Assembly (NCBI GenBank): GCA_017860575.1
Contig: JAGDMS010000010.1
Coordinates: 1-41,439 of the forward strand
DNA: 41,439 nt
Direction of reading: 5' to 3'
Origin: Deltaproteobacteria bacterium
GTDB lineage: Bacteria; Desulfobacterota; Binatia; HRBIN30
The stretch's first letter is position 1. Every line of letters begins with the position of its first letter. Positions 25,093-33,742 of this stretch are shown here, one piece after another. Under the pieces are notes generated by a model that made no database searches, was not told where the DNA came from, and was given only the letters and a program-made list of their open reading frames with translations. A program made the translations under genes and the position numbers.

Positions 25093-25183
25093 ACGTTCAC
25101 AGTGCAGAGTCGCGAGGCGAGAGCTTCCCCGCAATCATTCCGTATTCTCAACTCCCGACCCTCGACTGTCGACGGTTCTCTCA
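25093..25183 (-). repeat. Heptad repeat tract 4
   Basis: On the plus strand 25150-25177 reads AACTCCC, GACCCTC, GACTGTC, GACGGTT. It lies inside the gatA frame and supplies the codons for its last residues. The following gap to gatB, read on the minus strand, continues GACTCTG, CACTGTG, AACGTTC up to the gatB ATG. Confidence 0.7.
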
Positions 25184-26619
25184 TGCCAAACGGTCGCCTG
25201 CTCGTAGGCGTGGGCCGCCTGGAAGACTTTCTCCTCCTCGAAGGGCCGACCGACGATCTGCAGGCCGATGGGCAGCCCCTGTTGGTCAAAGCCGCAGGGG
25301 AGCGAAACACCCGGCAGTCCCGCCAGATTGATCGAAATGGTGAAGATGTCGGAGAGGTACATTTGCAGGGGATCGCTGGTCTTTTCCCCCAGGCGGAACG
25401 CCGTCGTGGGCGACGTCGGCGTCACGATGAGATCGTGCGCGGCAAACACCTGCGCGAAGTCGCGCCGGATGAGCGTCCGCACCTTCTGGGCCTTCAGGTA
25501 ATAGGCGTCGTAGTAGCCCGCGGACAGGACGTACGTCCCGAGCATGATGCGCCGTTTCACCTCGGTGCCGAAGCCAGCGGCCCGGGTGCGGCGATACATA
25601 TCGAGCAACGACTCGCCCTCGCCCAGCCGCAAACCGTACTTCACGCCGTCGTAGCGCGCGAGGTTCGAGCTCGCTTCGGCTGTGGCGATCACGTAGTACG
25701 TGGCGATGGCGTACTCCGTGTGCGGCAGCGAAACCGGACTCACCTGCGCCCCGAGGTTCTGCAGGACGCCGATGGCGGCGCGCACCGCCGCCTCCACTTC
25801 CAGCTGTATACCCTGAACGAAATATTCCCGCGGGATACCCACCCGCAGCCCCCGGATGCCGGCTCCGAGGTGCGCGACATAATCCGGCACCGGCCGCCGG
25901 ACCGACGTGGAGTCGTACGGATCGTGGCCGGCGATCGCACCAAGCAGGTGGGCACAGCCGGAGACACTCATCGCCATCGGCCCGACCTGGTCCAGCGACG
26001 AGGCGTAGGCAATGACGCCGTACCGGCTCACGCGCCCGTACGTGGGCTTGATCCCAACGACGCCGCAAAAGGCGGCGGGCTGGCGAATCGATCCGCCGGT
26101 ATCAGTGCCCAGCGTACCCAAGCACTGGCGCGCGGCCACCGCCGACGCCGACCCGCCCGACGAGCCTCCCGGCACGCGTTCGAGGTCCCACGGGTTGCGT
26201 GTCGCCATGAACCCGGAATTCTCGGTGGACGAGCCCATCGCGAACTCGTCGCAATTGGTCTTCCCGACGCACACCGCACCCGCCTCGAATAAGCGCTGCG
26301 TCACGGTCGCATCATAGGGCGCGATAAACTCAGCCAGGATTCGGGACCCGGCCGTGCTGCGCACCCCCTTGGTGAGAATAACGTCCTTGATCGCCACCGG
26401 GACACCAAGAAGCGGACCGGTTTCCCCGCGGGCGCGACGCTCATCGGCACGCCGGGCCTGCGCCAAGGCCGCGTCCTCCGACACGGTGATGAACGACCGC
26501 ACCGTGTCCTCGGTCGCCCGGATGCGCTCGAGAAAGGCCTGCGTCAGCTCGACCGCACTGACCTGCTTACTGGCTAACAGTGCCGAAGCTTCTTCGATGG
26601 AAAGGGTTGTGACGTCCAC
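25135..26619 (-). CDS. gatA: Aspartyl/glutamyl-tRNA amidotransferase subunit A
   Basis: 494 aa. The amidase-signature subunit that releases ammonia from glutamine for GatB. The catalytic triad is visible: Lys78 (GVPVAIKD), cis-Ser153 ([10 protein letters not shown]) and nucleophile Ser177 ([10 protein letters not shown]). [17 protein letters not shown] and [24 protein letters not shown] are conserved. The normal end of the family is near AYEQATxWH; here about 14 extra residues ([14 protein letters not shown]) are encoded by heptad repeat DNA, so the true stop seems to have been displaced. GTG start at 26619. It lies between gatC (73 bp upstream) and gatB. Confidence 0.97.
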   Translation of the reverse strand: MDVTTLSIEEASALLASKQVSAVELTQAFLERIRATEDTVRSFITVSEDAALAQARRADERRARGETGPLLGVPVAIKDVILTKGVRSTAGSRILAEFIAPYDATVTQRLFEAGAVCVGKTNCDEFAMGSSTENSGFMATRNPWDLERVPGGSSGGSASAVAARQCLGTLGTDTGGSIRQPAAFCGVVGIKPTYGRVSRYGVIAYASSLDQVGPMAMSVSGCAHLLGAIAGHDPYDSTSVRRPVPDYVAHLGAGIRGLRVGIPREYFVQGIQLEVEAAVRAAIGVLQNLGAQVSPVSLPHTEYAIATYYVIATAEASSNLARYDGVKYGLRLGEGESLLDMYRRTRAAGFGTEVKRRIMLGTYVLSAGYYDAYYLKAQKVRTLIRRDFAQVFAAHDLIVTPTSPTTAFRLGEKTSDPLQMYLSDIFTISINLAGLPGVSLPCGFDQQGLPIGLQIVGRPFEEEKVFQAAHAYEQATVWHERTVDSRGSGVENTE

Positions 26620-26692
26620 GGCGTGAGATCCAATCCGCTAGGTCAGCTGTCGCGCCTTGTCAGGCAGTGGCACCCTGCGCGAACCGCCGGGC

Positions 26693-26980
26693 CTATTCGA
26701 TGATTTTCGGGACCTTGAAAAAGTCACCGTCCCTGGCGGGGGCATTTGCCCGCAGCGCTTCCGCCGCCGGCAGATTGGTGACCACATCCTCGCGATAGGC
26801 CTCCGTCATGTCGACGACGTGCGCGGTCGGTGCAACGTTGGCAGTGTCCAATGCGGCCAGAGTTTCAAAGTGTTGTAGAATGTGATCCAGCTGCTCAGTG
26901 ACCGCGACTTCGTCCCGCTCGCCCAGTTCCAGGCGCGCCAACATCGCGATGCGTCGGACCACTTCTCGGCTCAAGGGCAT
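26693..26980 (-). CDS. gatC: Aspartyl/glutamyl-tRNA amidotransferase subunit C
   Basis: 95 aa, standard length. MPLSREVVRRIAMLARLELG at the N-terminus and the C-terminal APARDGDFFKVPKIIE are family signatures. GatC wraps around GatA and stabilises its fold. First gene of a gatC-gatA-gatB operon on the minus strand. The presence of GatCAB implies that this bacterium makes Gln-tRNA and/or Asn-tRNA by the indirect route. Confidence 0.96.
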   Translation of the reverse strand: MPLSREVVRRIAMLARLELGERDEVAVTEQLDHILQHFETLAALDTANVAPTAHVVDMTEAYREDVVTNLPAAEALRANAPARDGDFFKVPKIIE

Positions 26981-27208
26981 GTGCTGCGATTAACACATGC
27001 CCCGATGGGCTTCAATCCATTGCGCTGGGACACCGACGCCGCCGGGGAGACCTCCCCGTGGCCATGCGCCAGCGAACTCGCATGATAGGGGTATGCATAA
27101 TACATGTTGCATAGCAGAACATTGATATGTATGTACAATACACCCCAACAGGGCGGCGCACGAATTGAACGCTGCGAGCACCTCCCGGGGGGCACCGTCA
27201 ATGCTGCG
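26981..27208. promoter_or_regulatory. Divergent promoter region, gatCAB / YraN gene
   Basis: The AT-rich core at 27091-27145 stands out in this GC-rich genome. On the plus strand TTGCAT (27107-27112), 17-bp spacer, TATGTA (27130-27135) is a plausible sigma70 promoter for the YraN-family gene. ATGCA/TGCAT form a small inverted repeat around it (27093-27112). The gatC promoter must lie in the same stretch, reading the other way. Confidence 0.5.
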
Positions 27209-27574
27209 ATGGCCCACGAACGGCAACTTCTCGGCATCGATGGCGAACGTTGTGCGGAGCGCTTTGTCCGCCGCCAGCGCTACGTCATTCTTCAGCGCAA
27301 CTACCGCTGCCCGGCCGGCGAGGTCGATCTCGTTGCCCTCGATGGCCGCACGATTGTCTTCATCGAGGTCAAGACCCGGACGCAGGAGGACTTCGGCAGT
27401 CCGCTCGACGCCGTCGACCTGCGCAAGCAGCGTCAAATCCGGCGCGCCGCACAGTACTTCCTGAGTGTCCACCGCCTGCACGATCGTGACGCCCGCTTCG
27501 ACGTTGTCGGTGTCTGGCGTGAGCAGCGTGGCATCCGCTGTCAGTTGGTGAAGAACGCCTTCGAGGTCGAGTAG
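27209..27574 (+). CDS. YraN family (UPF0102) endonuclease-like protein
   Basis: 121 aa, the usual length. A PD-(D/E)XK-type core: LLGIDGERCAERFVRRQRY at the N-terminus, CPAGEVDLVALDG (Asp40), then TIVFIEVKTRT (Glu53, Lys55), and RQIRRAAQYFLSVHRL plus RFDVVGVW. The family is predicted to be a Holliday-junction-resolvase-like nuclease, but its function is not established. Start at 27209 chosen by alignment with the family; upstream frame extensions are not homologous. It is divergent from gatC and followed 145 bp later by serS. Confidence 0.9.
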   Translation: MAHERQLLGIDGERCAERFVRRQRYVILQRNYRCPAGEVDLVALDGRTIVFIEVKTRTQEDFGSPLDAVDLRKQRQIRRAAQYFLSVHRLHDRDARFDVVGVWREQRGIRCQLVKNAFEVE

Positions 27575-27719
27575 ACGCCTCGGCATCGAGACCTGTATGC
27601 CGGACATGGTCTGGCACCGGCCACTCGCAGCCACGCTGGGACCAGCGCAATGCGGCGCCGGACGATCGAGTCCCGCCTCTGCTTGAGGGCGTCCATCGCC
27701 CGTGCTAACGCCACAACCC

Positions 27720-29009
27720 ATGCTGGACATTCGCCTTATTCGCGAGCGCACGGAATTCGTCAAGGCCGAGTTAGCCAAGGTTGGGGTGGCAGCTGGCGCT
27801 GTCGACACCGTGGTGGCGGCCGACGCGCAGCGGCGGGCGCTGATCACGGAAGTCGAGTCGCTGCGCGCCCGGCGCGCCGAGGTCTCGCGCACGATCCCCA
27901 AACAGGAGCCGGCCAGCCGCGCGCCGCTGGTCGCGGAGATGCGCGCCGTCGGCGACCGCATCGCCGCGCTGGAGCAGGATCTGGCCCAGGCGGCAGCCGA
28001 GTACGAGCGGCAGATGCTCGAATTGCCCAACCTCCCCGATCCCAGTGTGCCACTGGGCGCCGATGATCGCGACAACCAGGTCTTGCGCACGGAAGGCACG
28101 CCGCGGAAGTTCGATTTTACCCCGCGCCCCCACTGGGAGCTCGGCACCGACCTCGGCATTCTGGACTTCGATCGCGGCGTCAAGGTCTCCGGCTCGCGCT
28201 TCTATGTGCTCAAGGGTGCCGGGGCACGCCTGCAGCGGGCGCTGATCACCTGGATGCTCGACCTGCATATCAGCAAACACGGATACACCGAAATCTATCC
28301 GCCTTATCTCGTCAAGAAAGAGTGCCTCTACGGGGCCGGGCAGCTGCCGAAGTTTGCCGAGAACATCTACCACGACGCGGAAGACGATTTGTGGATGGTC
28401 GGAACGGCCGAAATCCCGCTGACCAACCTGCATCGCGACGAGGTGCTCGACGCCGCCGCCCTACCCCTCTCCTACGTCGCCTACACCGCCTGCTTTCGAC
28501 GGGAAAAGATGTCGGCGGGCCGTGATGTGCGCGGCATCAAGCGCGGGCACCAGTTCGACAAGGTTGAGATGTACAAGTTCGTCGCACCCGAGGCCTCCGC
28601 CGCGGCACTGGAAGAGATCCTCGGCCATGCCGAGGACGTTGCCCGCGGGCTCGGCCTGCCGCATCGCGTCGTGTCGATCTGTACCGGGGACCTGGGGTTC
28701 GTGGCGGCGAAAAAGTACGATCTGGAGATCTGGGCGCCGGGCTGCAACGAATGGCTCGAGGTTAGCTCTTGCAGCAACTGCACCGACTTTCAGGCGCGGC
28801 GCGCCAATATCCGCTACCGCCCCGCGGCGCGCGCCAACGCTCCCCGGCCCAAGCCCGAGTTTGTCCACACACTGAACGGCTCCGGGCTGGCCCTCCCACG
28901 GGTGGTCATCGCTGTGCTGGAAAACTACCAGCAGGCCGACGGCAGCGTCGTCATCCCCGAGGTCTTGCGCCCCTACATGGGCGGCATCGAGCGGCTCACG
29001 CCGGGTTGA
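27720..29009 (+). CDS. serS: Seryl-tRNA synthetase
   Basis: 429 aa. [18 protein letters not shown] starts the N-terminal tRNA-binding helical arm (to about 105). The class II catalytic core follows: motif 2 [21 protein letters not shown] (as YTACFRRE and [12 protein letters not shown]), [13 protein letters not shown], and motif 3 [20 protein letters not shown]. The mid-region [15 protein letters not shown] is standard. It charges tRNA-Ser and tRNA-Sec. ATG at 27720 gives the canonical N-terminus. It converges with hisG across a nested inverted repeat. Confidence 0.97.
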   Translation: MLDIRLIRERTEFVKAELAKVGVAAGAVDTVVAADAQRRALITEVESLRARRAEVSRTIPKQEPASRAPLVAEMRAVGDRIAALEQDLAQAAAEYERQMLELPNLPDPSVPLGADDRDNQVLRTEGTPRKFDFTPRPHWELGTDLGILDFDRGVKVSGSRFYVLKGAGARLQRALITWMLDLHISKHGYTEIYPPYLVKKECLYGAGQLPKFAENIYHDAEDDLWMVGTAEIPLTNLHRDEVLDAAALPLSYVAYTACFRREKMSAGRDVRGIKRGHQFDKVEMYKFVAPEASAAALEEILGHAEDVARGLGLPHRVVSICTGDLGFVAAKKYDLEIWAPGCNEWLEVSSCSNCTDFQARRANIRYRPAARANAPRPKPEFVHTLNGSGLALPRVVIAVLENYQQADGSVVIPEVLRPYMGGIERLTPG

Positions 29010-29012
29010 GAA

Positions 29013-29088
29013 GAAGCGGAAAGCAAAAAGCCAGAGGGGTAGTCTCTGGCTCTCAGCATGAAGCTTTCGGCTTGTCGCTTTCCGCTTC
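29013..29088 (-). terminator. Nested inverted repeat between convergent serS and hisG
   Basis: Inner hairpin AGCCAGAG (29029-29036) / CTCTGGCT (29044-29051) with a 7-nt loop; on the minus strand it is followed by TTTTGC, so it works as a terminator for hisG. It is enclosed by perfect 12-bp outer arms GAAGCGGAAAGC (29013-29024) and GCTTTCCGCTTC (29077-29088), the latter overlapping the hisG stop. The whole structure would form a cruciform or long mRNA stem for either strand. Confidence 0.8.
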
Positions 29089-29978
29089 TACACAATCTTG
29101 TTCAGCGGGTATTCGATGATCCCGACGGCGCCCTGCCGGAGCAGGCGCGGGATCAGCTCGCGGACTTCCGGCTCGGAGATGACACTCTCGACGGCGTACC
29201 ACTCGACACCCTGGAGCTGCCCGGTCTGAAAGAGCGGTGAGACCGTCGGCGCCGTCAAGCTCGGTATCATGGCAATAACCGCCTGCAGCTGCGCCTGCGG
29301 CACGTTCATCTTGATAGCGACCTTGTGTTCCGCTGCCAGCGCACCGCGCAGCAGGATGCTGACCTGTTCGATCTTCTCCCGTTTCCACGGGTCCTGCCAC
29401 GCCTGGCGGTTGGCGATGAGTTGCGGGTTGGATTCAAACAGCTCGCACACGATCCGCAAGCGATTCGCACGGATGGTGCTGCCGGTCTCCGTGACCTCGA
29501 CGATGGCGTCGACCAGGCCGCCGGCTGCCTTCGCCTCGGTGGCGCCCCAGGAGAACTCCACCTCGACTTTAATGTTGCGCGCAGCAAAGAAACGCTTGGT
29601 ATAGTTCACCAGCTCCGTGGCGATGCGCTTGCCTTGCAAGTCTTCCGGTTTGCGCACCGGGGAATCCTCCGGCACCACCAGCACCCAGCGCGTCGGACGG
29701 AAGCTGGCCTTGGAGTACACCAGATCGCAGACTACGTGGATCTGCGAATCGTTTTCGAGGATCCAGTCGCGCCCGGTCAGGCCGGCATCCAGCGTTCCGT
29801 CCTCGACATAGCGCGCCATCTCCTGCGCCCGCACCAGCGAGCAGCGGATGGAGGGGTCATCGATCGTGGGGAAATAACTGCGCTCCGAGACGCTGATCTT
29901 CCAGCCCGCCTTGCGGAACAGTTCGACGGTCGTGTCTTGCAGGCTGCCTTTCGGCACGCCGAGTTGGAGGAGGCTCAT
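29088..29978 (-). CDS. hisG: ATP phosphoribosyltransferase (long form)
   Basis: 296 aa. First step of histidine synthesis: ATP + PRPP to phosphoribosyl-ATP. [20 protein letters not shown] begins the catalytic domain; [20 protein letters not shown] carries the PRPP-binding loop (E-V-T-E-T-G-S-T). The C-terminal roughly 75 residues ([20 protein letters not shown] onward) form the ACT-like HisG_C regulatory domain, so this is the long, feedback-inhibited form that does not need HisZ. It lies 48 bp after hisI, the gap filled with heptad repeats and no Shine-Dalgarno sequence. Confidence 0.96.
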   Translation of the reverse strand: MSLLQLGVPKGSLQDTTVELFRKAGWKISVSERSYFPTIDDPSIRCSLVRAQEMARYVEDGTLDAGLTGRDWILENDSQIHVVCDLVYSKASFRPTRWVLVVPEDSPVRKPEDLQGKRIATELVNYTKRFFAARNIKVEVEFSWGATEAKAAGGLVDAIVEVTETGSTIRANRLRIVCELFESNPQLIANRQAWQDPWKREKIEQVSILLRGALAAEHKVAIKMNVPQAQLQAVIAMIPSLTAPTVSPLFQTGQLQGVEWYAVESVISEPEVRELIPRLLRQGAVGIIEYPLNKIV

Positions 29979-29983
29979 GGCTG

Positions 29984-30020
29984 CGAACAGTTGAGAGTCG
30001 AGCGTCGAGAGTTCAGCGGG
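29984..30020 (-). repeat. Heptad repeat tract 5
   Basis: On the minus strand: AACTCTC, GACGCTC, GACTCTC, AACTGTT, placed between the hisI stop and the hisG ATG. It replaces the expected ribosome-binding region of hisG. Confidence 0.75.
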
Positions 30021-30026
30021 GTAGGT

Positions 30027-30407
30027 CTACTTCTTGCCATAGAGTTTCTCGGGATCGACAACGCGCTCGGCGACCACGTGCCACCCGGTCGGTTCCACCT
30101 TCCGAAAAAAGCAGCTCTTGTAGCCTTCGTGGCAGGCGGCCCCGCCGCGTTGGTGCACTTTGAGGAGGACGGCGTCGGCGTCGCAATCCACCCGGATCTC
30201 GCGGACGTCTTGCACGTTCCCAGAGCTCTCGCCCTTGAGCCACAACTGCTGCCGCGAGGTACTGTAATAACACGCCTGCCCCGTTGCCAGGGTCTTCTCC
30301 CAGGCCTCGCGATTCATATAGGCCACCATCAGCACCTCGGCGCTGTCCGCGTCCTGAGTGATCACCGTCACGAGCCCACCGCGCTTGTCGAAGTTTGGTT
30401 CTTGCAT
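30027..30407 (-). CDS. hisI: Phosphoribosyl-AMP cyclohydrolase
   Basis: 126 aa, monofunctional (no HisE domain). It hydrolyses the PR-AMP ring in histidine synthesis. [17 protein letters not shown] and [20 protein letters not shown] are conserved; Asp74-x-Asp76-x-Asp78 (VDCDADA) binds magnesium, and Cys75, Cys92 (ACHEG) and Cys99 (SCFF) match the zinc site. It precedes hisG on the minus strand, so two his genes form a small cluster apart from the rest of the pathway. Confidence 0.96.
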   Translation of the reverse strand: MQEPNFDKRGGLVTVITQDADSAEVLMVAYMNREAWEKTLATGQACYYSTSRQQLWLKGESSGNVQDVREIRVDCDADAVLLKVHQRGGAACHEGYKSCFFRKVEPTGWHVVAERVVDPEKLYGKK

Positions 30408-30751
30408 GCGGCGGGTTTCCTAACATAGTCGTCACCCCGGCCGCAATGTGCTTTCTCGACCGCTAGCACGTCTTGCCGCGGCCACCGCGTGGCGCAGCAG
30501 TCCACCGCCACCTGCTCCGCTGCGCCACAGCGCAGCAAAGCAGGAAGCGGCGGAACAACTTCCGAGTTCAAACGCGCGTGCCCAGCGCATACGATAAGCT
30601 GGCCGGGCGTGTCAAGCGAGGACTGCTAATCGTGTTGTGCCGTGAGCCGTGCGCCGGTAGGGGGTGCGCCGTAAGTACGGTCATGCACAGCGCAGCGGAT
30701 TGCCGCTGCAAGAATTCCTCGCTAAGGTCCCCGACCATCCGGAGGAGCACT
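30408..30751. other. Divergent intergenic region, hisI / lpxD
   Basis: 344 bp, must hold promoters for both genes. It contains a strong stem-loop at 30489-30528 but no T-run, so not a standard terminator. GGAGGAG lies before lpxD. No gene is visible; the plus-strand frame starting at 30473 merely reads into lpxD. Confidence 0.5.
30489..30528. promoter_or_regulatory. Strong stem-loop in hisI-lpxD intergenic region
   Basis: Perfect 10-bp arms GTGGCGCAGC (30489-30498) and GCTGCGCCAC (30519-30528) with inner AGCAG/CTGCT pairing. A second small hairpin, GCCAC (30481-30485) / GTGGC (30489-30493), shares the left arm, so two mutually exclusive folds are possible. No peptide or ligand signature supports calling it an attenuator. 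Confidence 0.45.
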
Positions 30752-31780
30752 ATGAGACTGGCCGAGATCGCCGAACGGATCGGTTGTGAACTACAAGGCG
30801 ATGGCACCATCGACATCCATGCCGTCGCTCCGATCGAGGACGCGGAACCCGGAACCCTGACGTTCGTCGCCAATCCCCGCTACCGCGCCCACCTCGGGAC
30901 GACGCGCGCCTCGGCCGTCATTGTCAGCATCGCGGAAAGTGCGCTGCCGCTGGCGTCATTGCGCGCCGCCGACCCGTATCTGGCCTTCGCCAAAGCGCTA
31001 GAACTCTTCTATGTCCCGCCGCCGTTGCAATCCGGCATCCATCCGACCGCCGTTATCGCGGCGAGCGCGCGCATCGGTCGCAATGCAAGTATCGGCCCGT
31101 ACTGCGTCATCGGCGAGAACGTCGTCCTTGGGGACGACGCGCGCCTCGACGCACACGTCGTCCTGTATCCTGAGGCGCGGATCGGCGACGCCTTTCGCGC
31201 CTATGCCCATGTCGTTGTGCGTGAGCGCGTGTCGATCGGCAATCGCGTCATCCTGCAAAGCGGCTGCATCATCGGCGGCGACGGTTTCGGCTACGTCATC
31301 GACCACAATGGCCAGCTGCGAAAGATCCTACAGGCCGGCACCGTCATCCTCCATGACGACGTGGAAATCGGCGCGAACACCACGGTCGACCGCGCCGCTG
31401 TGGGCGCCACCGTCATTCGCCACGGCGCCAAGTTGGACAATCTGGTCATGATCGCCCACGGCTGTTCGATCGGCGAAGGGACCGCGCTCGCCGCACAGGT
31501 CGGCTTGTCAGGCAGCACGCAGGTCGGCCGCTTTGTGCGTATGGGAGGCCAGGCCGGCGTTGCGGGACACCTGAGCATCGGCGACGGTGCCCAATTGGCC
31601 GCCAAGGCGGGCGTCAACCACGATGTCGCGCCGGGCGAGGTGGTCGGAGGATACCCCGCGGTCGAGATCCACCTGTGGCGGCGTACCACCGCGGCGCTCA
31701 AGCACCTCGCCGAGTTGTTCCGGCGCGTGCGCCAACTCGAGAAGTCACTTTCCGCAACGGGCACGGCTACCCGCCCTTAA
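30752..31780 (+). CDS. lpxD: UDP-3-O-(3-hydroxyacyl)glucosamine N-acyltransferase
   Basis: 342 aa. Third step of lipid A synthesis, using acyl-ACP. N-terminal uridine-binding domain (IDIHAVAPIEDAEPGTLTFV), then left-handed beta-helix built of hexapeptide repeats from about 95 to 290, catalytic His236 (NLVMIAHGCSIG), and a C-terminal helix. IIGGDGFGYVIDHNGQLRKI is characteristic. GGAGGAG lies before ATG 30752. It is not next to lpxA/fabZ/lpxB here but leads into the fatty-acid gene cluster, a sensible coupling since its donor is an acyl-ACP. It proves an LPS-type outer membrane. Confidence 0.96.
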   Translation: MRLAEIAERIGCELQGDGTIDIHAVAPIEDAEPGTLTFVANPRYRAHLGTTRASAVIVSIAESALPLASLRAADPYLAFAKALELFYVPPPLQSGIHPTAVIAASARIGRNASIGPYCVIGENVVLGDDARLDAHVVLYPEARIGDAFRAYAHVVVRERVSIGNRVILQSGCIIGGDGFGYVIDHNGQLRKILQAGTVILHDDVEIGANTTVDRAAVGATVIRHGAKLDNLVMIAHGCSIGEGTALAAQVGLSGSTQVGRFVRMGGQAGVAGHLSIGDGAQLAAKAGVNHDVAPGEVVGGYPAVEIHLWRRTTAALKHLAELFRRVRQLEKSLSATGTATRP

Positions 31781-31931
31781 TCTGGCCACGCGCAACCGCC
31801 GCCGCCGGAGGAGCGCCCGCGAAGCGGCCTTGGTGGCGCTGCGCTTCCTTGACGATGGCAACTGGCTTCGCTAGCGTTAATCCTCTCCTTTCCCAAGGAG
31901 GGCCGTCCGTGATCTGCTCGCCCGTGAGGAG

Positions 31932-32366
31932 GTGTGCGATTACAGCTTCGAGGCACCGGCCCGCGTGCGGCTGGAGTACTATCGTGCCGGCCAGGAACTA
32001 TTTGTTAACGGTCATATCACCGGCCGCGTCAACGGCCGCTGCGCGCGCTGCGTCGAAGCGTATCCCTTTGAATTGGTGAAGGATTTCTCCCTCGTCCTGG
32101 TGCCGCGGTGCGACTTGCCGGCTGAGGTGGAATTGAACGAGGAGGACCTGGATCTCAGTTTCTACGAGGGCGATTCCGTCGATCTGTCGCCACTGGTTCG
32201 GGAACAGATCCTGCTGGCGCTGCCCACGCGCCCGCTGTGCCGCGACGCCTGCAAGGGCCTCTGCCCACAGTGCGGCGCGAATCTCAATTTGCAGATCTGC
32301 CAGTGCGCCGCGGCGGTCGGAGATCCGCGCCTCGCCATCCTCCGTACGTTGAAGGTCTCACACTAG
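31932..32366 (+). CDS. DUF177 (YceD-like) protein, N-terminus uncertain
   Basis: 144 aa from GTG 31932. The core RVNGRCARCVEAYPFELVKD, the acidic VELNEEDLDLSFYEGD and the C-terminal cysteine set (CKGLCPQCGANLNLQICQC) match the YceD/DUF177 family, almost always encoded just before rpmF and linked to 23S rRNA/ribosome assembly. About 20-25 N-terminal residues normal for the family are missing. In-frame sequence upstream reads VRDLLAREEV before the GTG, and FPKEGR appears in another frame just before that, so a frameshift or sequencing error near 31900 is likely. The AAGGAGG at about 31895 supports an original start nearby. Confidence 0.8.
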   Translation: MCDYSFEAPARVRLEYYRAGQELFVNGHITGRVNGRCARCVEAYPFELVKDFSLVLVPRCDLPAEVELNEEDLDLSFYEGDSVDLSPLVREQILLALPTRPLCRDACKGLCPQCGANLNLQICQCAAAVGDPRLAILRTLKVSH

Positions 32367-32603
32367 CGCGGCAGGGCCTCGCACCACAGGTTTGCCCGGG
32401 CCGTTCCGCTCTGGGCATGGCGCCGGACGCAACTTGACTCGCGTGCAGGAGGTTCGATACACGAAACGACGCTCGTTTGACGACAATGGGAAAAGACGCG
32501 TAGATTGCGTTTACGCTGACGCCGGGTTCGGGTCACCCCGGGCGCGGAGATGCCTGGCAGCGCTCAGCGGATGGAATCCAGTTTGTAGATAAGGAGTTTG
32601 TTC
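32367..32603 (+). promoter_or_regulatory. Spacer and candidate promoter upstream of rpmF
   Basis: 237 bp between DUF177 and rpmF, longer than in most genomes. TTGACG (32477-32482), 18-bp spacer, TAGATT (32501-32506) is a candidate sigma70 promoter for rpmF-fabD-fabG-acpP. AAGGAG at 32591 is the ribosome site of rpmF. Confidence 0.5.
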
Positions 32604-32786
32604 ATGGCCGTTCCGAAACGAAAAACGTCGCACTCGAAGCGCAACAAGCGCCGGGCCCACGACGGCTTGGTCGCACCGAACGTGATTGCCTGCCCAGAGT
32701 GCGGCGAGTCGACGGTGATGCACCGCACCTGCCCGCACTGCGGCACGTACCGCGGGCGCAAGGTCATCGTCGTCGAAAGCGACTGA
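32604..32786 (+). CDS. rpmF: 50S ribosomal protein L32
   Basis: 60 aa. MAVPKRKTSHSKRNKRRAHD is the canonical L32 N-terminus. It is the zinc-binding version: Cys30-x2-Cys33 and Cys43-x2-Cys46 (CPECG, CPHCG). Strong AAGGAG site. It stands between DUF177 and fabD as in many bacteria, except that plsX and fabH are absent. Confidence 0.97.
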   Translation: MAVPKRKTSHSKRNKRRAHDGLVAPNVIACPECGESTVMHRTCPHCGTYRGRKVIVVESD

Positions 32787-32806
32787 GCCCTCGGCACGTT
32801 GCCTCC

Positions 32807-33742
32807 ATGGCCGTTCCCGTTGCCTTTCTGTTTCCCGGACAGGGATCCCAAGCCGTGGGCATGGGAAAGGACTTGTACGATCGCTTCGCCGTCGCACGTG
32901 AGGTCTTCGCCGAAGCCGACACGGTCCTCAATTTTCCGCTCTCACGCTTGTGCTTCGACGGCCCGTTGGAGGAATTGACCCTCACTGTGAACACGCAGCC
33001 GGCACTGCTCACCGCGAGTTGGGCCCTCACCCGTGTGCTCACCAGCAAATTCCAGCTGAGTCCCACTTGGACGGCGGGTCACAGCCTCGGAGAGTTCAGC
33101 GCGTTGGTTGCGGCGGGGGCACTGCGCTTCGCGGACGCCGTGCACGTGGTGCGGGAACGCGGGCGCGCCATGCAGACGGCGGTGGCACCCGGGGTTGGCA
33201 GCATGGCAGCCGTCGTCGGGTTGGACCTCCCTGCCCTGACCGCGATTTGCGAGCAGGCCAGCGACGGCCAGGTGGTCAGCCCGGCGAACCTGAACGGGGG
33301 TGGACAGATCGTCATTGCCGGGCATCGCGAGGCGGTGGAACGTGCTGGTGTTCGCGCGCAGGAGAACGGCGCCAAGCGCGTGGTGCCGCTGGCCGTGAGC
33401 GCACCATTTCACTGTGCCTTAATGGCACCCGCCGCCGAGCGGTTGCGTGCAGTTCTCGATTCGATTCCCGTCTCGGCGCTACACTGTCCGGTGATCAGCA
33501 ACGTCGAGGCACAACCAAACACGGACCCCGCCCGGGTGAAGGAGCTGCTCGTGCGGCAGGTCGTCAGTCCGGTGCGCTGGCAGGAGTGCGTGGAGTCGCT
33601 CGCGCGCTTGGGATGCCGGGCCGCCATCGAAGTTGGGCCGGGACGTGTCCTGACCGGCCTCGTCCGCCGCATCGCGCGCGAGATCCGCTGCGTCGCGGGT
33701 GAGGATCTTGACGCCGTACGCGCGCTCAGCGAGGCCGTATGA
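32807..33742 (+). CDS. fabD: Malonyl-CoA:ACP transacylase
   Basis: 311 aa. Transfers malonyl from CoA to ACP for fatty acid elongation. [14 protein letters not shown] at the N-terminus, nucleophile Ser93 in GHSLG (91-95), His202 in APFHCALM, and conserved Arg and Gln (Gln12 oxyanion region) are present. It begins 20 bp after rpmF and its stop overlaps the fabG start (ATGA), so expression is coupled. Confidence 0.96.
   Translation: MAVPVAFLFPGQGSQAVGMGKDLYDRFAVAREVFAEADTVLNFPLSRLCFDGPLEELTLTVNTQPALLTASWALTRVLTSKFQLSPTWTAGHSLGEFSALVAAGALRFADAVHVVRERGRAMQTAVAPGVGSMAAVVGLDLPALTAICEQASDGQVVSPANLNGGGQIVIAGHREAVERAGVRAQENGAKRVVPLAVSAPFHCALMAPAAERLRAVLDSIPVSALHCPVISNVEAQPNTDPARVKELLVRQVVSPVRWQECVESLARLGCRAAIEVGPGRVLTGLVRRIAREIRCVAGEDLDAVRALSEAV

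Noticed and set aside
23685-25331. 548-codon plus-strand frame
   Set aside because: Antisense of gatB; no ribosome site and no domain.
26990-28183. 397-codon minus-strand frame across the YraN gene and the serS 5' end
   Set aside because: Low-complexity Ser/Arg-rich composition; both plus-strand genes are well supported.
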